Assembly: GCA_012861695.1 (NCBI GenBank)
Contig: JAAOOA010001590.1
Location: 1 to 64,000, forward strand
DNA: 64,000 nt
Origin: Trematomus loennbergii
Taxonomy: Eukaryota > Chordata > Actinopteri > Perciformes > Nototheniidae
Direction of reading: 5' to 3'
Shown: in pieces, positions 46,580 through 57,273 of the stretch
How the letters are laid out: each line of letters starts with the position of its first letter
How positions within the stretch are numbered: the stretch's first letter is position 1
Translations under genes and position numbers: made by a program
Notes under the pieces: model-generated
Databases searched by the model: none
The model's input: the letters and a program-made list of their open reading frames with translations, nothing else
What the model was told of the DNA's origin: nothing

Positions 46580-47925
46580 GAGGAAGTGCCCTCAGTTTGA
46601 GGCGTGATTGAAGGTCTTTCCAAGACCAAGGACCATAATAAAAAAGACTCCTTTCTCCAGCCTCAGTCCGCACAGCAGGAACCTGGAACCGTATCCAGGC
46701 ACTGGATCTGAGGTTGTAAGAGTCACAAACTGGAGCAAATCTGGCACATATATACAGTGGAAGCTTACCTAAAATGGCTTTATAATAATAAAAAACATTG
46801 CTGCATCCTACGCATACTAAGTGAGGACCATCCAGTTAGGCTTTACAGTGTGCAATGATGAGTCCTATAGGGTGCATTTGATATATATCTAAGTGCAGCA
46901 TGAGTGGGTCAAGTTTGGCCAAAACAGTGGGACAGGCAAATCTATAGATTGTATCACCGTAGTCAAGCTGGGACAGGAATAAGCCAGAGACCAACCTTTT
47001 AAGGGAAGAAGTTGAAAAACAATGTTTAAGTCTGTAAAGGAAGCCAAGAGTGAATTTCAATTTCTTAGTTAGAACTTCAATGTGGTGTTTAAAGTTTAGA
47101 TTTCTGTCCAACCAAAAGCCCAGATATTTGTATGTATCGACAAACTCAACAGAGACACCAGCAAGGGTGTCAATGGAGAGGCAAGAGGACGCTGACTTGG
47201 GAGCAAAAAGCATTGCTTTGGTTTTCTTACCGTTCAATAGCAGTTTAGAATCAAGAAGCGCATGCTGCAGCGTGATAAAATCAGATTTTAAATTGGAAAC
47301 GGCCATATCCAGAGAAGGAGCACATGAGTATAAAATAGTGTCATCAGCATACATATGATAGGTGGAAAATTGCATCTGATTACAAATATTATTTACATAT
47401 AATAAAAAGAGCAAGGGCCCCAAAATAGAGCCCTGTGGAACTCCCTTCTCCAAGTTGACAGGGTCAGAGACAGTACTACCCAACCTGAGGCATTGAGTAC
47501 GGTCGGTTAGATAACTCTGAAACCAGCAAATGGCGTTATGACCGAAACGAGACACCAACATAATATTAGACAGAAGATGAAAAACCTTCTCAGATAAGAT
47601 GGAAAGAACCAACACCGGTGTGATTTTGGTGACAGTACAACTATCTTGGACAAAGTTATAGTGGGGTCGCCAACTCCGGCAGCACCAACACCTGGTCTGC
47701 CACATGTGGAAGCCCCTCTTTAGTTTCTCACCTGCTGAGCCCAGAGTAAAATGCTTTAGCGTGCACAAACTAGAGGGGGCAGCAAACACCAGTGTGATTT
47801 TGGTGGGAGTACGACCACCCTTGACAAAGTTATAGTGGGGGTGCCAAACCAGGCAGCTGCCCCACCCTCTACACTCTAAGTGATGATGTCACGCTCTCTA
47901 GCCCTGAAGAGTCCATCCCATAGAC
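46580..47925 (-). mobile_element. LINE-A copy 4, longest open RT fragment
   Basis: Open over 317 codons (47789-46836): GHNAICWFQSYLTDRTQC, GVPQGSILGPLLFLLYVNN, the YADD catalytic box, LLLNGKKTKAMLF, YKYLGFWLDRN and QLDYGDTIYRFACPTVL. The N-terminal RT fingers and the endonuclease are absent, so it cannot be autonomous. Its 3' end abuts the broken V-B flank. Confidence 0.85.
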
Positions 47926-49164
47926 CAGTGGTTCCCAAACCTTTTGTGCCCAAGGCACACCAAAGGACAAGTAAAATCTCAAGGCACACCTAATGTGCAA
48001 AATAGCCCTTATAACACGTGTTATCACTCATATCATGTAAAATATCTGTAAATGTGCATAATTACTGTATTACTAATGCCAAATAAAATGTGACAAAGAC
48101 AACTATATTACTCATGAAATATTTATTAACGAATTATTTCAGAAATTAATTTGAAACTTTATCAAATTAGGCTTCATCAAAGCAGCAACACACTCATTTA
48201 AACCAGACAGGTCACAAAATTAAAAATTGTGGAGGATCAGGCTTTGGTGGTCGGCTCCCATCTCGGCGCACAGCTGGGAGAAGAGGCGAGATTTCAGGGC
48301 CTTTATTTGATGTAATTCACCATCTGTACAGCCTGATTCAGCACCTCAGTCAACTCTGGGGGCATGGTGTTGGCAACTAATGCCTCTCTATGCAAAATGC
48401 AGTGGTTTTCACGATATGTGGGTTTTGTGCTCTCACCTTAGCAATAAATCCTTTCACTCTCCCCGTCATGCTTGCCGATCATCTGTGCAAAGACTGACGC
48501 ACATATTCCAGGTCAGACTGTTCTCTTTTAAATAGTTATTAGTTACCCTGAATATTTCTTCTCCCGTAGTATGGCTTTCCATTCTTTGCAAAAGAAAAAC
48601 GTCTCTTGATAGAGTCAGCATCAACATATCTGACGTTTGCCAGAAGTTGGGCAGCCCCACTTATGTCAGTAGATTCGTCTATTTGTAGGGAAAATCTGCC
48701 GCTCGCCGCAGTGCCATAAGACAGGTAACTTTCATGATACTGTCTGCTGAAAGTTTTTTTCCTCTTTTCTTTCGGTGGTGGGTTGTCGGCAGTCTCTGCA
48801 CTGGTGGTTGGTGGTTTGCTCCGCACAAGAAAGCGCTCCATTTTCCCTCTTGCGTGTTCTTTGTTTTAATGTTGTCCTTCAGCCTTCGATGTGTCACGGT
48901 CTTATAATTCCCACCTGCAACTGCGTTAACAGCGAAATATGGGGTTCTGTGAGGATTTTTTTAAAATAATTATTTTTAGGTATAGAGTTTGCCTCTGTAT
49001 TATGAAATGAGTGCATACAAAGTACTGATATAGTAAATAAAAAAAATATTATTTTTGTGTAGTTGTATATTGCAATAATAACGTATGGTTGTCACAAAAT
49101 CCCACGGCACCCGGACTTGCCTCACGGCACACCAGTGTGCCGCGGCACCGTTTGGGAACCACTG
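47926..49164 (-). mobile_element. hAT transposon with transposase remnant
   Basis: Terminal repeats CAGTGGTTCCCAAACC and GTTTGGGAACCACTG, flanked by near-identical 8-mers (CCATAGAC left, GCATAGAC right). Unit 4 has the empty site near 40600. It carries a transposase fragment on the minus strand; the rest is decayed. Confidence 0.85.
48539..48900 (-). pseudogene. hAT transposase fragment (ZBED5/FAM200-like)
   Basis: Two overlapping frames. The longer (48841-48539) contains KTFSRQYHESYLSYG and FSLQIDESTDISGAAQLL, the DEST core typical of the hAT transposases related to ZBED5/FAM200 proteins. It has no C-terminal dimerisation domain or BED finger, so it is a remnant. The family assignment rests on the motif only. 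Confidence 0.7.
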
Positions 49165-49708
49165 CGCATAGACAACCATTATATAATCTACAACGGCCTG
49201 AACATTTACCAACACTTAAACGTTGATGAGTGAGAAACTCTAAAAGATATCAAAAAGCTGAATACAAATATAATAGCTGAATGTTTTGTGACCGTTTCAA
49301 AGTTGGAATGAAGTCTGTAGCTGAAAGTATTCTGAAGGAGCAGCATTTTAAACACGGTGTAGGTAAAAGAGGATTTGAAGGATACTCCCATTGGGTTACA
49401 TAGTCAAAATAAAAGTTTAAAAAGCGGTATATTTTAAAAAAGTATAAATGTCAAAAACAAGAAAAGTCATAGCACACATGTCCTGAAGGAACTGAACATT
49501 TTAATATTTGAATGGTCTCTGTAGCTGAAAGTATGCTGAAGTAGTTAGACGGTGAAATCTGGTTGAAATAAATCAATCAACAACTTTATTAATCCGGCAA
49601 GGGGCAATTGGTTGTGAGCAGCTTATGTCATGTACACAGGCAGGAACATACAGGAAGAAAGCACAATAATAAGATGTGGAAGAATAAAGATTGAAGAACA
49701 ATAGTGAA
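49165..49708. other. LINE-A upstream tail and start of V-A6 flank
   Basis: Same sequence as at 40620-41120. Cut by the chromovirus at 49708. Confidence 0.6.
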
Positions 49709-50140
49709 TGTTACGAACTCAGACACTTAGGATGTAGGACCCAATTGCACGACCCGGGAGACAGAGGTAAAGTACTTGTAAGATACTTTATTTTCCAAAT
49801 ACAGCAATGAACAACAAAAAAGGTAACTATCAAATCTCTAACCGAGATGACAAAAATAGAGGAACAAATGAAAGCGCTCACGTAGTGAGGAATCAAACTT
49901 TACAAGAGCACAAAGAGCATAGACCTGACCATAGCAAGAGACAATACGAACTGACAAAGAACACTTGGGAGACAGGGGAATATAAGTACAGGGTAACTAG
50001 ACACAGGTGGGACCAATCAGGGGCGGGGCTGACATTGATGAGCACAGGAGACACAGGTGAAAATAATCAGGAAGCCTGGAATGAGAGAAAGCAAACGTAA
50101 ATAACATGCATCTCTCTAGCATTTCTGTCGGTGCACAACA
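49709..50140 (-). repeat. 3' LTR of the chromovirus
   Basis: 432 bp, TGTTACG to ACAACA in plus reading. I see two differences from the 5' LTR: one A fewer in AACAAATGAAAG, and T for C in TATAAGTACAG. Confidence 0.93.
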
Positions 50141-50157
50141 GTACCCCCCCTCTAGGG
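50141..50157 (-). other. Polypurine tract
   Basis: Minus strand CCCTAGAGGGGGGTAC directly before the 3' LTR; the likely primer site for plus-strand DNA synthesis. Confidence 0.8.
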
Positions 50158-50403
50158 CCAACTCCTGATGGCCCAGGCTGATTGTAAAAATCGTGATAAG
50201 CGTCTTGTCTACGATAAATGACGCAGCTACCCAGCTTCTAGCCTCAGGACCGTAACCCTTCCAGTCTACCAGAATTGCTTCCCCTCCCCCTATTACGGAC
50301 TCTAGTAGCTTACGGACCTTGTAAACCTCACCCCTTCAAAGAACTCGGGCGGTGGAGGGGGCTTGGAGGCGGGAACAAGTGTGCTCTCACAACCGGCTTG
50401 ATT
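50158..50403 (-). pseudogene. Chromodomain and pol C-terminus, frameshifted
   Basis: After the pol frame ends, the same strand continues in other frames. [16 protein letters not shown] (just upstream, about 50450-50400) is followed by a chromodomain-like stretch with EVYKVRKLL, then ILVDWKGYGPEARSWV, including aromatic positions expected in the methyl-lysine cage. It joins pol only through about three small frameshifts between 50490 and 50330, so as read the protein would lack it. In chromoviruses this domain guides integration to certain chromatin. Confidence 0.75.
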
Positions 50404-53400
50404 TTACTGACGTGAAACGTCGGATGTACTCTCATAGTTTGGGGAGTTGCAAGCGTACAGACACCGGGTTGATGACTCTGGACACGGGAAAGGACCCACA
50501 AATCTCGGAGCCAGTTTCCTTGAGGCGACATGGAGTGGTAAGTCCTTAGTGGAAAGCCAAACATTTTGGCCTGGTCTGTAGGAGGGAGCGACCCTGCGAT
50601 GGACGTCTGCAACAGCCTTCATCCGAGCTGAACTTCGGAGAAGAGCCTGGCGAGCACCAGCCCAAACTCGTCGACAACGTCTGATCATGGCATGAGCCGA
50701 TGGAACCCTCACCTCTTCCTCGTTGTTAGGGAAAAATGGAGGCTGGAAACCATTGACACAATGGAATGGAGAGACACCTGTGGCTGCCGTAGGAAGAGTA
50801 TTGTGGGCAAACTCGACCCATGTGAGGTGGTCACTCCAGGTAGTCTGGTTCCGGGAGACGAGACAACGTAGCGTAGTCTCTAGTTCCTGGTTCAGACGCT
50901 CCGACTGTCCATTTGACTGAGGATGATATCCTGATGACAAGCTGACGGTGGCACCTATGAGTCGACAAAACTCCTTCCAGAAAACGGAAATGAATTGTGG
51001 ACCCCTGTCGGAAACAATGTCATCAGGGAATCCATGGATCCTGAATATGTGATTCATCATGACCTCTGCGGTGACTTTGGCAGAGGGAAGCTTGGTCAAT
51101 GGGATGAAGTGAGCCATCTTTGAAAATCGATCCACCACTGTTAAGACCGTAGTCTTGCCTCTGGATGAAGGAAATCCTGTCACAAAATCCATTGAAATGT
51201 GTGACCAAGGACGTTGGGGAATCGGCAGGGGCTGGAGCAAGCCCATCTTGACTTGTGATGAGGTCTTATTACACGCACACACCGGACAAGCCGCTACGTA
51301 CTCTGCCACATCTTTCTTCATGGCTGGCCACCAGAAACGTTGTTGTATCCTGAACATTGTCCTTGTTACCCCCGGATGGCACGAAAGCACAGATGAGTGA
51401 GCCCAGTGGATGACCTTGGAGTGAAGAGCCTCAGGAACAAACAGCAGATTGTTGGGACACTCGCTAGGTGCTGGATTCTTGACATTCGCCTTTTTTACGT
51501 CCGACTCCACTTGCCAGGAAAAGGCTCCGATCACACGGTTAAGTGGAAGGATGGTCTTGGGCTCTACCGCAAGTGGTTCTGGATCATAAAGACGAGACAA
51601 AGCATCGGGTTTTTGATTCTGAGACCCGGGACGAAAAGAGAGGGTGAAATTGAACCTACTAAAGAATAGTGTCCACCTGGCCTGACGGGAGTTGAGACGC
51701 TTAGCCTTTCTTATATATTCCAGATTCTTGTGATCTGTCCAGACTAAAAACGGCTGCTCTGCACCCTCTAACCAGTGTCTCCATTCCTCGAGGGCAGCTT
51801 TTACAGCTAACAGTTCCTTGTTCCCCACGTCGTAATTCCGCTCTGCCGTTGTCAGTTTCCGCGACAGGTAAGCACATGGATGCATCTTGTTGTCTTCTGC
51901 AGAACGTTGAGACAGTACTCCTCCAATTCCCTCATTGGAAGCATCAACCTCGACCATAAACTGGCGCTGGGGATCTGGAATGGTGAGTATGGGGGCTGAT
52001 GTGAATCTCTCTCTGAGACGTTGGAAAGCGAAGTCCGCCTGGGGAGTCCACTTGAAAGGAACCTTAGGAGAAGTCAGAACATGTAGAGGGGCAGCAACAG
52101 AACTGAAATTCCTAATAAACTTCCTATAGAAGTTAGCAAACCCTAGAAACTGTTGGACCTTCTTCCTGGAGTCTGGTGTAGGCCACTGGGATACTGCACT
52201 GATTTTAGCAGGATCCATTTGCATATGATTAGGTGAGATTATGTATCCTAAGAAGGATACCTCTTTTGTGTGGAACTCACACTTCTCTGCCTTGACATAT
52301 AACTGATTCTCTAGCAGTTTCTGCAAAACCTGACGGACATGGTTAACATGAGACTTAGTGTCTGGGGAGAAAATCAGAATATCATCCAGATACACAAACA
52401 CTGAAATATTCAAAAATTCCCGTAAAACCTCATTCACAAGAGCTTGAAACACAGCCGGTGCATTGCATAGTCCAAAAGGCATTACTAGATACTCATAGTG
52501 ACCACTCTGAGTGTTGAATCCTGTCTTCCACTCATCCCCTTTTCTTATTCTAACCAAGTGATATGCATTTCTTAAATCTAACTTGGTGAATATTTTGGCA
52601 GTTTGAAGTAGTTCAAAGGCAGATGTCATGAGTGGCAGAGGATAGCGGTTCTTCACCGTAATGTCATTTAGTGGACTGTAGTCTATGCAAGGTCTCAGAG
52701 ACCCGTCTTTCTTTCCCACAAAGAAAAATCCCGCTCCGGCTGGAGAAGATGAAGGACGGATAATTCCTGATTTGAGTGAAGAGGAAATGTATTCGTCCAT
52801 TGCTGCTCTCTCAGGTCTCGAAATCGAATAAAGTTTCCCCTTGGGAATGGGGGCTCCCGGTAAGAGATCAATGGGACAGTCAAAATCTCGGTGAGGAGGT
52901 AGCGACATGGCTTTGGATTTGTTAAAGGCTTCCTTTAAATCATGGTAACAGGAAGGTACCTTCTGTAGATCAGGATAGTCGGGGTGATCTATAATGATTT
53001 TACGAGAGTCTGTTGGTGCATTAACAGGTTGTGAAAGTTTACACCTGCCCATACAATCCTCTCCCCATTCTTTAATTTTCCCTGAACGCCAGTCAATGTG
53101 AGGATTGTGGATCTTTAGCCATGGAAACCCCAATATAATCGGGTGCTGAGCCGACTCAAAAATATGGAATTGCATGCTCTCGGTATGGTCCTTATTCACA
53201 GTAATCTGAATGGGCTCAGTGCAATGGGTAACTGTGAACAACAAGCGGCCGTCTAAGGCACTGGCATTAATAGGATGAGATAGCGGAACAGTCTTTATTT
53301 CTAGCTGATTTACTACGCCCCAGTCCATAAGACTTTCGTCAGCCCCTGAGTCTATTAACACACCCTGGTCAATGGTTTGATTGTTAATACAAATGTTTAC

Positions 53401-53679
53401 CTGCGTAACAGGTCGAGGAGGAAAGTCTGCGGGAAACTTGCTCACCAGCGCCCTCCTTTTGACTGGTGAGCACGATCTTTTCCCGGGCATGAAGCGAGTT
53501 GATGATCCGACTGGCCGCAGTAGAAACAACAACCCTCCCGTAGACGGCGCTGCCTCTCCTCCAGAGAAAGCCTGGTTCTTCCCAGCTGCATGGGTTCCCC
53601 GGAGCCATTCGGAAGTGTAATCCTCTGACGGTGTGGTAACATGGGCTGGACATCCTCGGCTGGCGGCGCGACCCACCAA
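50404..53679 (-). CDS. pol: Pol polyprotein (protease, RT, RNase H, integrase)
   Basis: 1091-codon frame in the -1 frame relative to gag. Translation probably enters at the slip site (53478-53484), so its first 65 or so codons are not real. Residues counted from the frame start: protease DSGA at 110; RT with [10 protein letters not shown] (329-338) and the YLDD active site at 430-433; RNase [10 protein letters not shown] near 576; zinc-binding H761, H768, C798, C801; integrase catalytic D850, D891, E927 with D-x35-E spacing. All catalytic residues that I can locate are present. The C-terminus is shifted after FVGPFP, where the GPY/F motif region should go on. Confidence 0.93.
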   Translation of the reverse strand: MVGRAASRGCPAHVTTPSEDYTSEWLRGTHAAGKNQAFSGGEAAPSTGGLLFLLRPVGSSTRFMPGKRSCSPVKRRALVSKFPADFPPRPVTQVNICINNQTIDQGVLIDSGADESLMDWGVVNQLEIKTVPLSHPINASALDGRLLFTVTHCTEPIQITVNKDHTESMQFHIFESAQHPIILGFPWLKIHNPHIDWRSGKIKEWGEDCMGRCKLSQPVNAPTDSRKIIIDHPDYPDLQKVPSCYHDLKEAFNKSKAMSLPPHRDFDCPIDLLPGAPIPKGKLYSISRPERAAMDEYISSSLKSGIIRPSSSPAGAGFFFVGKKDGSLRPCIDYSPLNDITVKNRYPLPLMTSAFELLQTAKIFTKLDLRNAYHLVRIRKGDEWKTGFNTQSGHYEYLVMPFGLCNAPAVFQALVNEVLREFLNISVFVYLDDILIFSPDTKSHVNHVRQVLQKLLENQLYVKAEKCEFHTKEVSFLGYIISPNHMQMDPAKISAVSQWPTPDSRKKVQQFLGFANFYRKFIRNFSSVAAPLHVLTSPKVPFKWTPQADFAFQRLRERFTSAPILTIPDPQRQFMVEVDASNEGIGGVLSQRSAEDNKMHPCAYLSRKLTTAERNYDVGNKELLAVKAALEEWRHWLEGAEQPFLVWTDHKNLEYIRKAKRLNSRQARWTLFFSRFNFTLSFRPGSQNQKPDALSRLYDPEPLAVEPKTILPLNRVIGAFSWQVESDVKKANVKNPAPSECPNNLLFVPEALHSKVIHWAHSSVLSCHPGVTRTMFRIQQRFWWPAMKKDVAEYVAACPVCACNKTSSQVKMGLLQPLPIPQRPWSHISMDFVTGFPSSRGKTTVLTVVDRFSKMAHFIPLTKLPSAKVTAEVMMNHIFRIHGFPDDIVSDRGPQFISVFWKEFCRLIGATVSLSSGYHPQSNGQSERLNQELETTLRCLVSRNQTTWSDHLTWVEFAHNTLPTAATGVSPFHCVNGFQPPFFPNNEEEVRVPSAHAMIRRCRRVWAGARQALLRSSARMKAVADVHRRVAPSYRPGQNVWLSTKDLPLHVASRKLAPRFVGPFPCPESSTRCLYACNSPNYESTSDVSRQ

Positions 53680-54521
53680 GATGCATTCTGGGAGCTGGGA
53701 ATAACGTCTCGGTTGCGTCGACGCTCCCTCTCTCTTTCCCGAAGACGGTTATCGATCCGGATGGCCACGGCGATGAGAGATTCCAGATCCCGGGGTGTCT
53801 CCAGTGGAGCCAGCTGGTCTTTTATCGGTTCCGAAAGTCCCGTCATGAAGGCGTCACGAAGAGCCGGAACATTCCATCCGCTGTCCGCTGCTGCTGTGCG
53901 AAACTCGATGGCGTAATCAACCACCTGGCGGTTGAGCTGGCGTATATGAAAAAGTTTTCTGCTGGCCTCTGTAGCAGGCGATGAGTGGTCAAAAATACGA
54001 CTCATAGTCTCTATGAAATCGGTCAATGAGTAACATAGTTCAGTTTCTCTTGACCATTCTGCAGTAGCCCAGGCTGCAGCTCTTCCCGTTAAATGAGACA
54101 CAATAAACGCCACTTTACCATGGTCCGATGAAAAGGCTCCTGGGTTGTGTTGAAAATGCAGATCGCACTGTACCAAAAAGGCTCTGCAATTAGAAGAATC
54201 TCCGGAAAATCTCTCCGGAAGAGCCAGCCGTAAAGGGGAAGAAACAGCCTGACTTGGGAAATCAGCTGGAGCATTGACAGGCAACCTCTCAGTTGTGGAT
54301 GACGTCACCGGAGGAGCAGTCTGTTGGTGAGTGAAAAAATGATTCATTTGGACAGCCAGTTGTTGCATCTGTGTGGATAATGCTTCCTGAATCCCGGCCT
54401 GGCGTCCTCTTAGTTCTTGCATTTCCTGGTTGACTAGGCCCAGCTGTTCCTCGTGATGAAAGATCTTCACGCCCTGTGCTGACAGCGCTGCGTGAAGCGT
54501 TCTTGGGTCGGCTGGGTCCAT
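53442..54521 (-). CDS. gag: Gag protein with CCHC zinc knuckle
   Basis: 359 codons. The ATG lies 17 nt inside the 5' LTR edge. It has an N-terminal coiled-coil-like stretch ([18 protein letters not shown]), a capsid-like middle, an Arg-rich run ([11 protein letters not shown]), then [14 protein letters not shown], a C-x2-C-x4-H-x4-C knuckle for RNA binding. The stop falls after the slip site. Confidence 0.92.
   Translation of the reverse strand: MDPADPRTLHAALSAQGVKIFHHEEQLGLVNQEMQELRGRQAGIQEALSTQMQQLAVQMNHFFTHQQTAPPVTSSTTERLPVNAPADFPSQAVSSPLRLALPERFSGDSSNCRAFLVQCDLHFQHNPGAFSSDHGKVAFIVSHLTGRAAAWATAEWSRETELCYSLTDFIETMSRIFDHSSPATEASRKLFHIRQLNRQVVDYAIEFRTAAADSGWNVPALRDAFMTGLSEPIKDQLAPLETPRDLESLIAVAIRIDNRLRERERERRRNRDVIPSSQNASWWVAPPAEDVQPMLPHRQRITLPNGSGEPMQLGRTRLSLEERQRRLREGCCFYCGQSDHQLASCPGKDRAHQSKGGRW
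53478..53484 (-). promoter_or_regulatory. Gag-pol -1 frameshift site
   Basis: Minus strand G GGA AAA in the gag frame, an X XXY YYZ heptamer, 34 nt before the gag stop and in the overlap with pol. Slipping back by one enters the pol frame. I did not resolve a downstream pseudoknot. Confidence 0.7.
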
Positions 54522-54525
54522 AATG

Positions 54526-54535
54526 GTCAGTTCGT
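54526..54535 (-). other. Primer binding site, self-priming type
   Basis: Minus strand ACGAACTGAC, two bases inside the 5' LTR. It has no TGG start, so it does not look tRNA-primed. It is the perfect complement of GTCAGTTCGT in the LTR (54776-54785). Confidence 0.75.
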
Positions 54536-54537
54536 TC

Positions 54538-54970
54538 TGTTACGAACTCAGACACTTAGGATGTAGGACCCAATTGCACGACCCGGGAGACAGAGGTAAA
54601 GTACTTGTAAGATACTTTATTTTCCAAATACAGCAATGAACAACAAAAAAGGTAACTATCAAATCTCTAACCGAGATGACAAAAATAGAGGAACAAAATG
54701 AAAGCGCTCACGTAGTGAGGAATCAAACTTTACAAGAGCACAAAGAGCATAGACCTGACCATAGCAAGAGACAATACGAACTGACAAAGAACACTTGGGA
54801 GACAGGGGAATATAAGCACAGGGTAACTAGACACAGGTGGGACCAATCAGGGGCGGGGCTGACATTGATGAGCACAGGAGACACAGGTGAAAATAATCAG
54901 GAAGCCTGGAATGAGAGAAAGCAAACGTAAATAACATGCATCTCTCTAGCATTTCTGTCGGTGCACAACA
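54538..54970 (-). repeat. 5' LTR of the chromovirus
   Basis: 433 bp. In element sense: GC box and inverted CCAAT (CCCCGCCCCTGATTGG near 54855), TATATT at 54809-54814, predicted start at about 54785, AATAAA at 54616-54621. Confidence 0.93.
54776..54814 (-). promoter_or_regulatory. LTR core promoter and self-priming 5' end
   Basis: TATATT starts 29 nt before GTCAGTTCGT, so transcription should begin at or near this 10-mer. That would place the complement of the primer binding site at the RNA 5' end. Confidence 0.65.
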
Positions 54971-54975
54971 GTGAA

Positions 54976-56077
54976 CAGCATTCGCACTAATAAGTATGTT
55001 GAATAGTAGACTGTGTGTGGCTTCGCCAGTCACACAGAGTTACAATATTGCACATTATGTGAACAACAGCTTGTTATTTCTCTTTTCTTAATTCTGTGAG
55101 CCATGTTCATGATCAACTCTGACTGCATTTTGCACATGTTTGCTCACATGTCTGCACAGCCCTCCACTTTAAAATAATTCACTAGTTTGCCATATATTGT
55201 CACATATTAATTGTCCTAAGTGTTTTAGTTTTTAGCTTTTAAGGTCTTTTACATTTAATTTGGTGTAAATACTTTTTTTTTTCTTTATATTTTGTACCTA
55301 CTATGGCAACTTGTTTTCTTAGATTGTTTGTGTTCGTACCACCAGACACCAAAGCTAATTCCTTGTATGTGTCAAAGTATCTGGTAATAAACTTGATTCT
55401 GATTGTGATGTACGTCTGCTAGTCCTAAAGCCTCTGCTTTGCACTGGTGGTCTCAGGGGGGGGTCAGGGGTCAAATCATGTTCAAACTAAACGTCTCTTG
55501 GATGTTCCTGCTGTTTTTGGTTTCAATAATGGAACAAAAAAACATTTCAGGAAACTTCAATGAAACTGGTTGTTAGAAAACCTGAAGTTTTTAACGAAGA
55601 TGTGAATTTGAGGTTAACTAATGGATAAGTTCATTGATTGATGTGAATAAGAGGGTTTTAATCAGCCACTGTTTAACATTTTAAAGACTTCATTAGATTG
55701 ATCTTTGTCATTTTGAATCAGGATCTTTATAATAATGATGAAATAATAACTCCAGAGAGGCCAGAGATGCTCCTGCTGTGAAGCACACCGAGTGGAGACA
55801 TGTGGGGAAAAGATAAAGAGCGTTGTTGTTTTAATTCGGGGAAGCAGAGATCACAATAAGGTTTGTGTATAATGCTGCTTTTACATATAATGTGTTTTGG
55901 ACTGGGTTTAATCTCATTAACCATTAACATGTGTATATTTAAGAATAAGAAGTGAATAGTGCTGGGTGGGTTCCTGTCAGCTCTGAGTTCAGTGGGCTGT
56001 GTCAGTCTCTTCCTCTTCAGCAGCTGCAGGTGGTTCCTGCTGTAACAGCTCAGAGTCTCTGCAGTCTGACTGAGGGA
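54976..56077. other. V-A6 3' flank, continued
   Basis: Resumes the flank cut at 49708 (CAGCATTCGCACTAATAAG). No gene. Confidence 0.6.
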
Positions 56078-56105
56078 GGTTTTTGTACGACGACAAATCA
56101 CTGTG
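56078..56105 (-). other. 12-bp recombination signal of V-A6
   Basis: CACAGTG (56099-56105), 12-nt spacer, ACAAAAACC (56078-56086). Confidence 0.95.
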
Positions 56106-56575
56106 TGAACACCCAAGCACTGTTTGTGACGTGGAAACTCTGACAGTAATAAACTGCTGCATCTTCAGCCTTCAGTCCAGTGATGGTCATAGAGAAGTCA
56201 GAGCCGCCTCCACTGCCACTAAACCGAGGTTCTGTTCCTGATTCACGTTGCTCACATATCTTATCAGGAGCTTTGGAGGCTGTACAGATTTCTGTTGGAA
56301 CCAGAACATATCCTGATCGCCATCGTCATATAAGTAAACATCTGTGCTGGTTTTACAGGTGAGAGTGACGGTGGATCCTGGAGCAGATGTCACGACTGCA
56401 GGCTGAGTCACAGTCACCTGACCGCTGCATCCTGCACACAAAAACAGATCATTGATTTCTCAGCAGAAAGAAAGGAGAGGAAAGGCAGCACATGATGTTT
56501 GAAATGTTGCTGAGTGAATGAACCTGTGAAACAGCAGCAGGCCAGCGTCCAGATGAGGATGGTGATGAGAGTCAT
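56106..56575 (-). pseudogene. IgL variable segment V-A6, one frameshift in CDR2
   Basis: Leader exon 56524-56575, V exon 56106-56431. Open from framework 1 through CDR1 ([16 protein letters not shown]) and framework 2 ([17 protein letters not shown]), with V for G in the QKSGQ motif. One base is then missing in CDR2 (AGCAACGTGAATC). Framework 3 and CDR3 ([11 protein letters not shown]) are fine in the shifted frame. It is the longest V-A exon and, with V-A4, the closest to functional. Confidence 0.86.
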
Positions 56576-56661
56576 GGTGCTTTCTGCTGACTGACAGATG
56601 TGAGTCCTGCAGTGTTGAACTCACAGGACTATAAACCTTCTCACTGGAGGATCAGCTGACC

Positions 56662-56669
56662 ATGCAAAG
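56662..56669 (-). promoter_or_regulatory. Octamer-like element of V-A6
   Basis: CTTTGCAT in the V sense. Confidence 0.6.
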
Positions 56670-57196
56670 CCTCCTCTCTATGGAAATGATTTCTCTGCTC
56701 TCAGCACACTGAAGGCAACGTGGGACACGAAACCAGGAGGAAAGCTGTCTGGATTTACACCGTCTATCATCTGAATGGAAGAACATATTTATATCAGGAG
56801 TGGAGATGAGGATTTGAGTTTGTGTCCACTGTGGTTGGTATGATATGTCTGTTTGTCCGACATTAACATACATACAGAGATTCACTGTAGATAAATAACA
56901 TGTTTCAGTTCTGTTTAAAATACATTTATTAATAACTATTATGTAAAAGCCTCATGTTATTTAACCATGTAGAAACTAATATAAAACTGACAAAGTTAGT
57001 TGTGTAGAAGACTGTAATGGTTTCTCTGCCAGGTGTAGAAAAGTGATGAAAAATGACATAAATCTATTTATTCTTCCAGATATGTAATCCATATCTTTAG
57101 AAAAGCTTTGTTAATTTAAAACCTGTATATTTGTCTCTGTTATCAGTGAGATCAGGGAGCTTTCTCAGTGGATACATGCTTGTTGACAGTGCAGGA
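56670..57196. other. V-J spacer, unit 6
   Basis: Conserved spacer with slightly more substitutions and small indels than units 1-5; no gene. Confidence 0.6.
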
Positions 57197-57235
57197 GGTT
57201 TTTGTACGGCCACTCAATGAGTTTGTATCACTGTG
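57197..57235 (+). other. 23-bp recombination signal of J6
   Basis: GGTTTTTGT (57197-57205), 23-nt spacer, CACTGTG (57229-57235). Confidence 0.95.
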
Positions 57236-57273
57236 GAGGACTTTTGGTGGAGGAACCAAACTCATCTTTCACT
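57236..57273 (+). CDS. IgL joining segment J6, intact
   Basis: Encodes [12 protein letters not shown] with a phase-1 GTAAGT donor. Its LIFH end is shared only with J1, so J subtype follows C subtype. Confidence 0.92.

Larger units (their letters stand above)
49709..54970 (-). mobile_element. Ty3/Gypsy chromovirus, full length
   Basis: 5.26 kb, minus orientation, inserted in the V-A6 3' flank with a 5-bp target duplication GTGAA (49704-49708 and 54971-54975). Two LTRs, gag, pol with protease, RT, RNase H and integrase, and a chromodomain-like end. The integrase C-terminus and chromodomain are frameshifted. No env. It resembles the Tf1/sushi group by its -1 gag-pol shift, chromodomain and self-priming signal. 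Confidence 0.93.
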
